Shown here piece by piece: positions 7,644-14,904 of a stretch of DNA of 26,736 nucleotides. Where the stretch lies: assembly GCA_964483395.1 (NCBI GenBank), contig CAZABT010000027.1, forward strand, positions 1 through 26,736, read 5' to 3'. The notes beneath the pieces were generated by a model. It searched no databases. It was not told where the DNA came from and saw only the letters and a list, made by a program, of their open reading frames with translations. The DNA is from JAAYYM01 sp964483395. GTDB lineage: Bacteria; Bacillota; Clostridia; Lachnospirales; Lachnospiraceae. Position numbers and translations under genes: made by a program. How positions within the stretch are numbered: position 1 is the stretch's first letter; every line of letters begins with the position of its first letter.

Positions 7644-8180
7644 TTATAAATATTTATTTTTGTATGCCAGAATGCCGACCATCGTCTTCGCATCAACAAT
7701 CCTGCCATCATAAATCATCGCAACAAGTTCTTCCACGTCATAGGCTTCTACGTCAATGAACTCATCCTCATCCAAATGCTGCTGTGACGGAATCAACTGA
7801 TTCGTATAGAAGATGTCAATTTTCTCATTGCAGAATGCCACCGTCGTATACAGACTGGTCAAAAGCTCCAGATGCTCGGTTCTGTATCCAGTCTCCTCCT
7901 CCAGTTCCCTGTAAGCCGTATCAATGGTCGGTTCCTCCAAGCCGTTGCGTCCGCCTGCAGGAATCTCAAGTGTATAAGAATCAATGGCATTGCGATACTG
8001 CCTGACCATCAGAATCTTTCCCTCACTGTTCACCGGTACGATTGCTGCGGCTCCTTTATGTTTGATGAAATCAAAATAAGTAAGTTTTCCATCCGGCAAT
8101 TGAATGGTATCCGTATAATACTCGGTAATGCTGCCCTTCTTTACCAAATCTCTGCCGATACGTTCATGTCTGTCAGCCAT
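7644..8180 (-). CDS. nudF: NUDIX hydrolase, ADP-ribose pyrophosphatase type
   Basis: Predicted cytoplasmic hydrolase splitting ADP-ribose to AMP and ribose 5-phosphate. The 178-residue chain contains a complete Nudix box, GX5EX7REUXEEXGU, at residues 77-99, with RELEEETGY providing the metal ligands. The preceding EIPAGG is typical of the ADP-ribose pyrophosphatase branch. The ATG shares a base with the aspC stop (TAATG), and AAAGGA lies 9-10 bases upstream within aspC, so the two genes are translationally coupled. Substrate is inferred from the subfamily; other nucleoside diphosphate sugars are possible. Confidence 0.88.
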   Translation of the reverse strand: MADRHERIGRDLVKKGSITEYYTDTIQLPDGKLTYFDFIKHKGAAAIVPVNSEGKILMVRQYRNAIDSYTLEIPAGGRNGLEEPTIDTAYRELEEETGYRTEHLELLTSLYTTVAFCNEKIDIFYTNQLIPSQQHLDEDEFIDVEAYDVEELVAMIYDGRIVDAKTMVGILAYKNKYL

Positions 8181-9379
8181 TATTCCAGTCCTTTCAAAAA
8201 TGCTTCTATTCTTTCCAGACCCTTTTTGATCTGCTCAATGGAAATTGCATAGGACAGACGAAAACACTCCGGATAGCCAAAATCTGCACAAGGAACAATT
8301 GCAACTGCATAGTCTGAAAGCAAAATATCTGCCAGCCTGCCCGTTGTCTTAATTTTTTCACCCTGATACTCTTTATTCAAAACCTCCGATGCATCTACAA
8401 ACAGATAAAACGCACCTTTAGGCTCTATTGTGGTCACATATGGCATCTTGGAAACCGTTTCATACATATAGACACGGCGCTTGTTAAATTCCTCCCGCAT
8501 CTTCTCCACATCACCCTGCGGGCCTGTCAAAGCCTCAAGTGCCGCTTTCTGTGCAATGGAATTTGGATTAGAAGTCGCATGACTCTGAATGGAAGACATC
8601 AGCTTTGCAATCTCCACGCTGGAACCTGTATAGCCGATTCTCCAGCCTGTCATAGAATAGCTCTTAGACAGACCTGAACACGTAATGGTTCTCTTATAAA
8701 TTTCCTCATTAAACGAAGCAATGCTGTAATGCTTCTCATTTCCATAAATCAGATACTCATACATCTCATCCGCAACAACATAAATATCATTCTTTACAAC
8801 CACATCTGCAATCGCACGCAGCTCCTCTTCTGTATAAATCATGCCGGTTGGATTGCTGGGTGAATTCAGAACCAATGCTTTGGTCTTTGGTGTAATTGCG
8901 CTTTGAATCTGCTCTGCCGTTGCCTTATAGTGCTGAGCCTTATTCGTGTATACAAACACCGGAACTCCATCTGACAGCTTTACCATTTCCGGATAGCTGA
9001 GCCAATAAGGTGCCAAGATGATCACTTCATCACCCGGATTCAGAATCGCATCAAAAATATTGGAAAGAGCATGCTTTCCTCCATTGCTGACGACAATCTG
9101 ATTCGGCTGATACTCCAGATGGTTAAACTCCTGAAATTTCTTACAGATTGCTTTTTTCAATTCTACGGTTCCGGATGCCGGTGTATATTTTGTAAAGCCA
9201 TCCTTAATCGCATTTACGGCAGCATTACATACATTATCGGGCGTATTGAAGTCAGGCTCTCCTGCTCCGAATCCGACCACATCGATTCCCTCTGCCTTCA
9301 TCTCCTTTGCCTTCGCTGTAATTGCCAAGGTGGAGGACGGTTTTACTGCTTTTGCTTTATTGGATAGTGTCAATGCCAT
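8180..9379 (-). CDS. aspC: Aspartate aminotransferase, class I/II
   Basis: PLP-dependent enzyme interconverting aspartate and 2-oxoglutarate with oxaloacetate and glutamate. The 399-residue length is normal for the thermophile/Bacillus-type (class Ib) group. Visible motifs are GAGEPDF (38-44), the substrate-binding NSPSNPTG (172-179), D204 and Y207 in VVADEMYEYL, and the Schiff-base K239 in SGLSKSYSMTGWR. The ATG follows a GGAAGGGG site at suitable distance. It heads the operon with nudF, spoIIM and xerD and has its own promoter; the divergent neighbour is the antiporter gene. Specificity for other amino acids cannot be excluded from sequence alone. Confidence 0.9.
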   Translation of the reverse strand: MALTLSNKAKAVKPSSTLAITAKAKEMKAEGIDVVGFGAGEPDFNTPDNVCNAAVNAIKDGFTKYTPASGTVELKKAICKKFQEFNHLEYQPNQIVVSNGGKHALSNIFDAILNPGDEVIILAPYWLSYPEMVKLSDGVPVFVYTNKAQHYKATAEQIQSAITPKTKALVLNSPSNPTGMIYTEEELRAIADVVVKNDIYVVADEMYEYLIYGNEKHYSIASFNEEIYKRTITCSGLSKSYSMTGWRIGYTGSSVEIAKLMSSIQSHATSNPNSIAQKAALEALTGPQGDVEKMREEFNKRRVYMYETVSKMPYVTTIEPKGAFYLFVDASEVLNKEYQGEKIKTTGRLADILLSDYAVAIVPCADFGYPECFRLSYAISIEQIKKGLERIEAFLKGLE

Positions 9380-9411
9380 TTTATGATTCCCCTTCCTGCT
9401 TTGTCTGAAAC

Positions 9412-9440
9412 AGTATAATACAAAGATTTTGATTATACAA
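9412..9440 (-). promoter_or_regulatory. Promoter of aspC-nudF-spoIIM-xerD
   Basis: On the minus strand TTGTAT (9440-9435), a 17-base spacer and TATACT (9417-9412). A second TATAAT-like hexamer overlaps the -35 region, so an alternative upstream start is possible. Confidence 0.5.
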
Positions 9441-9460
9441 TAGATAAATGCAAAAATAAC

Positions 9461-9500
9461 GACATTTGTATGTCCACCAAGGACATCCCGTAGGAATGTC
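9461..9500. promoter_or_regulatory. Two adjacent GACAT/ATGTC palindromes between divergent promoters
   Basis: GACATTTGTATGTC (9461-9474) and GACAT-9 bases-ATGTC (9482-9500, inner CC and GG also pairing) use the same arms. They lie between the -35 boxes of the leftward aspC promoter and the rightward antiporter promoter, a natural place for a shared regulator. The regulator is not identifiable here. Confidence 0.35.
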
Positions 9501-9517
9501 TTTCCCGTGAAATACTC

Positions 9518-9547
9518 TTGACCAGATACTATTGATTATATTATGAT
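9518..9547 (+). promoter_or_regulatory. Promoter of the cation:proton antiporter gene
   Basis: TTGACC (9518-9523) is followed after 18 bases by TATGAT (9542-9547). It faces right and leaves a leader of roughly 37 bases before the ATG at 9591. Confidence 0.5.
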
Positions 9548-9590
9548 ATTTTTATATTGTTACGTTTCATACAAAAGGGGGAAATGAATT

Positions 9591-10810
9591 ATGGATACAT
9601 TACCGGTAGTATCTACCACAGTCCTGATTGGACAACTCGCTATCATCATTCTGATAGCAAAAACATTTGGCTTATTGGCAAAAAGATCAATATTCCGCCC
9701 GTCGTCGGAGAACTGCTTGCCGGCCTGTTGATCGGCCCCAGCATTCTCGGACTGATCAGCGGAAACAATTTTTTAGATAAGGCTGCGGAAATCGGTGTCA
9801 TTCTGCTGATGTTCTATGCCGGACTCAGTACCAATCTGGAAGACCTGAAAAAAGCCGGGCTGAAATCATTTCTGATTGCCACCGGCGGTGTACTCCTGCC
9901 ATTGCTGTTCGGTACATTGTTATATATGATCTTTAATGGATTTGCATCACCCGGCACGGCAGAATTCGGAGCCGCATTATTTATCGGAACGGTCTTAACC
10001 GCTACCTCAGTCAGCATCACCATTCAGGCTTTGCGCGATCTCGGCAAACTGCAGGGAGCCGTTGGAACAACGATCATCTCCGCTGCCATCATTGATGATG
10101 TCCTTGGAATCATCGTCCTGACGATTGTCTCCAATATGACCGGAAGCGCCGGTGCAGGCAACAATGCAGGCGGCGGAATCGCAATGACTTTAATCAAAAC
10201 GATTCTTTTCTTTGCCTTGGCTGTGGTACTGGGACTTCTGATCAACAAATTTGCTCCAAAGCTGTTTAAAAACCATGAGGACAGTCAACGCGTTGCTGTC
10301 TATGGACTGGCATTATGCTTTGGTCTTGCCTGGGCCGCCGAAACCTTCTTCGGAATTGCCGACATTACAGGCGCATATTGTGCAGGCGTCATGCTCTGCA
10401 ATTTGAAATCAAGTGATTATATTGAAAAGAAAATAGATTCCACCGGATATATGTTCTTTGGACCAATCTTTTTTGCATCCATTGGACTCAAGACCAACCT
10501 AAATTCCTTCAGCCTGTCTATGCTGTGGTTTACAATTGCTTTGATACTGGTTGCATTGGTCAGCAAGCTGATCGGCTGTGGACTGGTATCCAGACTGACC
10601 GGATTTGATACAAAGGATTCCATACGCATCGGACTCGGCATGATGACAAGAGGTGAGGTCGCACTGATTGTTGCACAAAAAGCAATCGATACCGGAATGC
10701 TCGATACAAAATATCTGGCACCAATCATTTTGCTGATTGTCGTATCCGCAGTTGTGACTCCAATCTGCCTGAAGCTTTCCTTTAAAGCAACCACCGAATC
10801 AACCACTTAA
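9591..10810 (+). CDS. NapA-like Na+/H+ antiporter (CPA2) with an apparent one-base frameshift
   Basis: Polytopic cation:proton antiporter of the CPA2 group. The body contains IPPVVGELLAGLLIGP, the TATSVSIT unwound-helix region and the paired aspartates of AAIIDDVLG, the DD pattern of electrogenic NapA-type exchangers. No TrkA-N or TrkA-C domain follows. The proper start is the ATG at 9591 (AAAGGGGG 9 bases upstream), whose frame encodes a good first helix (VLIGQLAIIILIAKTFGLLA). That frame ends at a TGA at 9729, and the body continues in the -1 frame. The switch falls at an A5 run (9681-9685); one more A would restore about 406 residues. It could be a sequencing error, a true mutation or ribosomal slippage. 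The rightward terminator sits inside the convergent gene. Confidence 0.8.
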
Positions 10811-10814
10811 TTCT

Positions 10815-11756
10815 TTACAAATAAATCATCTCATCAGCGGGTGCCTGTGCCCCGCTGATTTTTGTTGCATATAGAACAGGACCTTCCCTGCGATATTCTT
10901 TTTTATATTCAATTGCAATTTCTGCCTCTACGCGTACCCAAGAACCTCTGTCAATCATTCCGGCTCCGGGATAGTGTACCAAATACCCCAGCATCTGTGT
11001 ATCATCCGCACAACAAGTCATGACCTGCCGTCCGACCGCACACCAATCTGAATCATTACTATGCAGCTTCGCCACGCGGCCAACAAAGGTAACCTTCTTT
11101 CCTTCATACATATCAGAACGTTCCATAGCATCCAAATACCAGATTCCATAGTCATCATCCTCTACCTTGATGACCGGATCATCCAAGCTATACGGAAGCT
11201 GTTCTGCAAGAGGAATAATTGAACCGTCTTCATGCTCCAAAATGATCTGCACTCCATTGCTGAGTGCTTTTGCACTGCGCCTATAGGAGGACAGATTCAT
11301 TTCTGTATTGCAGCGGTTGAACAAAACCATATCCACATCCTTGAGCGTTTCGGATACCTGTGATTTCATATTGTTGCGGTATACTTCAAAGGTCGCCGCA
11401 TTGACTGTCGTAATCGATTGATAGATTTCCCAGTTATCCGGCAGCTTTTTTTCATCCGGCTTAATCGCCTTCCACATCGGATTGTATTCAATGATGACTG
11501 CCCAAGGCTTATAGGTCTGTTCCATTGACGCCAAATGTGCTGCATCAAATTCTTCCTCTGACACGGCTACCGCCGTGATTCCGTTTTTCTTTAAAAAGGC
11601 TTCCTCATATTCCACCTCTCCCTCCTCACAGAGAAGAAGCAGAATTTTTTTAAACTCACTGAACTGTTTCTGGTCTATTACATTTTTAATAAAGGAAGTC
11701 TTCCCGCTGTCTAAAAAGCCATTTACGATAAACACCGGCATTTCATATCTTCTCAT
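10815..11756 (-). CDS. CobW-like GTPase fused to a YcgQ-like C-terminal domain
   Basis: The N-terminal part (about 1-190) is a CobW/G3E-type P-loop domain, with Walker A GFLDSGKTS (13-21) in place of the usual GFLGAGKT and FNRCN (146-150) near the guanine-binding position. Residues 215-313 resemble the C-terminal OB-like domain of the YcgQ/DUF1980 family, including VMTCC (245-249) and LVHYPGAG. In Bacillus, YcgQ-YcgR and the CobW protein YciC belong to the zinc-starvation response, so a metal-delivery or metal-stress role is inferred. The ATG overlaps the stop of the other CobW gene (ATGA), implying coupled translation. The canonical CXCC motif is missing, so it may be a partner rather than a metal-binding GTPase itself. 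Confidence 0.75.
   Translation of the reverse strand: MRRYEMPVFIVNGFLDSGKTSFIKNVIDQKQFSEFKKILLLLCEEGEVEYEEAFLKKNGITAVAVSEEEFDAAHLASMEQTYKPWAVIIEYNPMWKAIKPDEKKLPDNWEIYQSITTVNAATFEVYRNNMKSQVSETLKDVDMVLFNRCNTEMNLSSYRRSAKALSNGVQIILEHEDGSIIPLAEQLPYSLDDPVIKVEDDDYGIWYLDAMERSDMYEGKKVTFVGRVAKLHSNDSDWCAVGRQVMTCCADDTQMLGYLVHYPGAGMIDRGSWVRVEAEIAIEYKKEYRREGPVLYATKISGAQAPADEMIYL
10833..10863 (+). terminator. Terminator of the antiporter gene, inside the convergent coding region
   Basis: ATCAGCGGG (10833-10841) pairs perfectly with CCCGCTGAT (10851-10859) around a 9-base loop, followed by a run of T. It lies wholly within the last 15 codons of the convergent CobW-like gene, encoding ISGAQAPAD there. Confidence 0.8.
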
Positions 11757-12889
11757 AACACTTCACCAAAAAGCTCTTTCAATTTTTCTTCATTGATCTT
11801 AGAACCAATCACACAGATGCGCCCTGTAAATTGTGCTGCTCCCTTTCGTATCTCATATTCTTCCGGAACCATATCAAAGAACAGCCATTCTGCTCCTTCG
11901 CCTGCTACCATGCCCTTTGCACGGAGAATGATTCCGTAGGAGGTATCCTTGCTCAGCTTCTGCATAATGGTCTTGAGACGTTCCTCTGTGTATTTTGCAC
12001 CGGTTTCCATGCCCCAGCTGGTAAATACTTCATCGGCATGATGATGTCCATGCTCATGATGATGCTCGTGGTCGTGGTCATGACAGCCGCAGGTACAGTC
12101 CTCATCATGCTCCTCGTGCTCGTGTTCATGGTCATGCTCATGGTCGTGGTCGTGACCGTGCTCGTGGTCGTGGTCATGACAGCCGCAGGTACAGTCCTCA
12201 TCATGCTCCTCGTGCTCGTGTTCATGGTCATGCTCGTGAGCGTGCTCATGATGATGTTCATGCATCTCATGCTCCAGTTCCTTCGTTAAATCGCTTATAT
12301 GCTCCATGGCGTCCAAAATTTGTGTGCCGCTCAGTTCTTCCCATGGAGTCGTCACGATATGCGCTTCTGTATTATGCTCACGCAGTAATGCTTCACATTC
12401 CTGCAGCTTGTCCTCTGTGACATCCTGTGTCCGGCTCAAAATAATTGCTCTTGCATACTCCACCTGATTTTCAAAGAACTCTCCAAAGTTCTTCATATAT
12501 ACCTTGCACTTCTTGGCATCTACAACTACCGATGCACTATTGATAACAATGCCTGCTTCCTCTGCCACATTTTCGATTGCCTTGAGGACATCAGACAATT
12601 TGCCTACCCCTGAAGGTTCGATCAGAATACGAGCTGGATGATAAGTCTTAATGACCTCCAGTAAGGATTTTCCAAAATCTCCCACTAGAGAGCAGCAGAT
12701 ACAGCCCGAATTCATTTCCTTAATCTCAATCCCGGCTTCCTTTAAAAATCCTCCGTCAATTCCGATTTCTCCAAACTCATTTTCAATCAAAACTACCTGC
12801 TCATTCTGCAGGCCGTCCTTTAACAGCTTTCTGATCAGTGTTGTCTTTCCCGCTCCAAGAAAGCCCGAAATCACGTCTACTTTTACCAT
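11753..12889 (-). CDS. CobW/YciC-type GTPase with long His/Cys-rich metal-binding insert
   Basis: Predicted G3E-family metallochaperone GTPase of 378 residues. Walker A is GFLGAGKTT (9-17), and the family metal-binding CXCC motif is GCICC (62-66). Residues about 207-284 form a highly charged insert with dozens of His plus Asp and Glu, and two DCTCGC cysteine clusters (232-237 and 264-269) 32 residues apart, encoded by a recent DNA duplication. The CobW C-terminal domain follows. The preferred ATG has GAAGG 7 bases upstream; an ATG nine codons earlier has none. It is translationally coupled to a second CobW-like gene. Zinc is the likeliest metal by analogy with YciC, but cobalt or nickel cannot be excluded. 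No convincing Zur box was seen. Confidence 0.9.
   Translation of the reverse strand: MVKVDVISGFLGAGKTTLIRKLLKDGLQNEQVVLIENEFGEIGIDGGFLKEAGIEIKEMNSGCICCSLVGDFGKSLLEVIKTYHPARILIEPSGVGKLSDVLKAIENVAEEAGIVINSASVVVDAKKCKVYMKNFGEFFENQVEYARAIILSRTQDVTEDKLQECEALLREHNTEAHIVTTPWEELSGTQILDAMEHISDLTKELEHEMHEHHHEHAHEHDHEHEHEEHDEDCTCGCHDHDHEHGHDHDHEHDHEHEHEEHDEDCTCGCHDHDHEHHHEHGHHHADEVFTSWGMETGAKYTEERLKTIMQKLSKDTSYGIILRAKGMVAGEGAEWLFFDMVPEEYEIRKGAAQFTGRICVIGSKINEEKLKELFGEVL
12063..12235. repeat. 77-bp perfect direct repeat, 96-bp period, in the His-rich insert
   Basis: Positions 12063-12139 and 12159-12235 are identical over 77 bases, 96 bases apart, so the duplication keeps the frame and adds 32 residues including one DCTCGC cluster. 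Perfect identity, even at third codon positions, suggests recent or still active copy-number change. Confidence 0.9.
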
Positions 12890-12994
12890 TTTAAAACCTT
12901 CTTTCATGATATACATCCTCTGCTTTTATAGCATATACAATGACCACGTTAATTACTCTAACACTGAAATGTGAGAAATTCAAGTCCCCCCGCA

Positions 12995-14887
12995 TTACCT
13001 TTCCTTCTTCGGCCATACCAGCTTGACTCTGTTCTGAATGTCCGGTGATACTGTCTCATATTGTCCCAGCGCCTGTTTCATGACTTCCTCAACGGGGCCT
13101 GACTGTTCATAGGTCTGCTGTACCTCCGTGATATAGTTTTCAGCGATTGCTCCCTGATAAGCTGCCACTGTATATACCTGATCATCCTTCAACTCACTGC
13201 CGTCTTCCATAGATACCTTCAATACTCTGGTACCGCGCTCATTCCACGGCGCATATTCCACCTTCAGACCGGAGGCCGCAATATAAGAATCGATTTCCTC
13301 TCCATTGATGATCGGATGTTCAAGCAAATTTTTAATCTGTTTTCCTGTCATGGAATAGGTCGTCAGATAATCTTCTGTCCCCATGCCCTTCATGACAAAC
13401 AGACTCACATCCGACGTCACTTCACCCTGATTCAGCATTGCAAGATTAGACCTGAAGAAGCCTCCGTTAAGCATAATGCCGATATCCGCTCCGGTTAACT
13501 GTTTCAGTATATCCGCAATCAAATAACTGGTCTCCAGCATTGAAAAATCTTCAGTCGCCGTCGTTAATACCTCATATTCTGCCTCAGGTACATCTTTCGT
13601 CAGTTCCTCACGGATGCTCTGATCGATCATCGAGATTGCGGCATCCACACTTCCGCCCTCAAAAATCGTTTGAACCGCAGCCTGCTGCAGCGGGAAAATA
13701 CTCACTTTACAATGTTCATATTTGGGCAGTGGATAAAGATTTCCTCTCTCACTTGCCTGCGCAATCATATTCTGTGACGGCATTTCCTGTGTCAGATCCA
13801 CGCCAATCACATTGCTGCTTCTAATACTTTCCTCCTGCATAGCCTCCTGCCCCTCCTGCGTACTGAGAAAAGTAAATACTTTTTTCATCAGCAGCAGCTT
13901 TTCGGGCTCATTTTCCAATCTCTTGGGAATTGCCAGACAATATACCGGATTAATTGCATAGCAGGCATCCTCAGCCTTTTGCGCCGGATAGGGCATCATC
14001 CCGATTTTAAAAGGAGCATTCTCTGCCTCCGAATAAGAAAAAATTCCACTGTCATAATCAATCATCGCATACTGACCATCCCAAAATGCCTGTCTCTGTT
14101 TTGTCAGACTGGCTGAAAAAGTATCCGGAGTGATTACACCTGTATCATAAAAACGCTTCGCAAGTTCAAAAAACGGTTCCATATGTCCCTGATACGTTGC
14201 CTTGCCCTCTTGTACTGCTTCTTTCCATGCCATATCCTCAGGTGATTTGTACAATTCAGAATAACACATCATGCCTAACAGCCTATTAACCTGTCCATCA
14301 TATTTAAAACATGTGGAAAAGGGTTCTATCCCTTCTGCCCGAATGCTTTCACACAGTGAAAAAAAAGTCTCTGTATCAGCAGGGATTTCCCAATCATATT
14401 TTTCAAACATTTCTGTATTATATGCAATTCCCGAGAAAATTGACGGGCCCGGAATTGCGTAAATATGTCCTTCCGTACTGACCCTGTTTAACGAACTAAG
14501 CAAATAATCATCCAGAAAGGGTTCTGCAGACAAATCCAACAATTTTTCCTTATAGAAGTCCATAAAATCATCAGAATCCCCTGTAATGATCATATCATAG
14601 GAGTTTTCTCGATCCAGAAGTCCGGACATTCTGTTCATAGAGTCCCTTCCCATGGCTGCACTATAATCAATGACAAAAAGATAGTCCGGAAACTGTTTGT
14701 TCAGAGCATCTGTTAAGCCGGTGTCCGGCGTATAGTGTTGTGTTCCGATGCGAATCACCGTTTTATCTTCTTCATTATTAATAAACGTTAGTATTTCATT
14801 CTCTGCCGTACCATCAAAATTTTCTTTTGCTTTGCATCCCGAAAATAACACTGCCGCCATTAAAATAATCAAACAACTCTTTTTCAT
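12995..14887 (-). CDS. Lipoprotein: solute-binding protein joined to 5'-nucleotidase C-terminal domain
   Basis: A 630-residue exported lipoprotein. Signal peptide with lipobox LFSGC (lipidated C18). Residues about 45-430 read as an ABC-type extracellular solute-binding protein (family 1 fold; IYAIPGPSIFSGIAYN and AFWDGQYAMIDYDSG are typical). Residues about 445-615 match the 5'-nucleotidase C-terminal substrate-recognition domain (ADIGIMLNGGFFRSN, YSMTGKQIKNLLE, VYTVAAYQGAI), but the catalytic metallophosphatase domain is absent, so hydrolysis is not expected. It starts 17 bases after the hybrid kinase stop with a GGAGG site. No permease or ATPase gene is adjacent, so it probably serves as a ligand-presenting partner of the kinase. 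Ligand unknown; the 5'-nucleotidase part hints at a nucleotide or nucleoside. Confidence 0.82.
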   Translation of the reverse strand: MKKSCLIILMAAVLFSGCKAKENFDGTAENEILTFINNEEDKTVIRIGTQHYTPDTGLTDALNKQFPDYLFVIDYSAAMGRDSMNRMSGLLDRENSYDMIITGDSDDFMDFYKEKLLDLSAEPFLDDYLLSSLNRVSTEGHIYAIPGPSIFSGIAYNTEMFEKYDWEIPADTETFFSLCESIRAEGIEPFSTCFKYDGQVNRLLGMMCYSELYKSPEDMAWKEAVQEGKATYQGHMEPFFELAKRFYDTGVITPDTFSASLTKQRQAFWDGQYAMIDYDSGIFSYSEAENAPFKIGMMPYPAQKAEDACYAINPVYCLAIPKRLENEPEKLLLMKKVFTFLSTQEGQEAMQEESIRSSNVIGVDLTQEMPSQNMIAQASERGNLYPLPKYEHCKVSIFPLQQAAVQTIFEGGSVDAAISMIDQSIREELTKDVPEAEYEVLTTATEDFSMLETSYLIADILKQLTGADIGIMLNGGFFRSNLAMLNQGEVTSDVSLFVMKGMGTEDYLTTYSMTGKQIKNLLEHPIINGEEIDSYIAASGLKVEYAPWNERGTRVLKVSMEDGSELKDDQVYTVAAYQGAIAENYITEVQQTYEQSGPVEEVMKQALGQYETVSPDIQNRVKLVWPKKER

Positions 14888-14904
14888 TCACTATCCTCCG
14901 TCTT

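Noticed and set aside
9557..9680. N-terminus of the antiporter as read from the upstream frame (start at 9557)
   Set aside because: This frame reads a polar, non-helical sequence across the true ribosome binding site and start; the alternative frame from 9591 encodes the expected membrane helix.
11831..12289. Plus-strand frame rich in Val and Met opposite the His-rich insert
   Set aside because: It is the mirror image of the repetitive His/Asp/Glu codons of the CobW gene and has no start signals.
12917..12994. Zur operator upstream of the CobW pair
   Set aside because: No convincing palindrome of the TAATCGTAAT-type was found in this short gap, although the gene content suggests zinc control.
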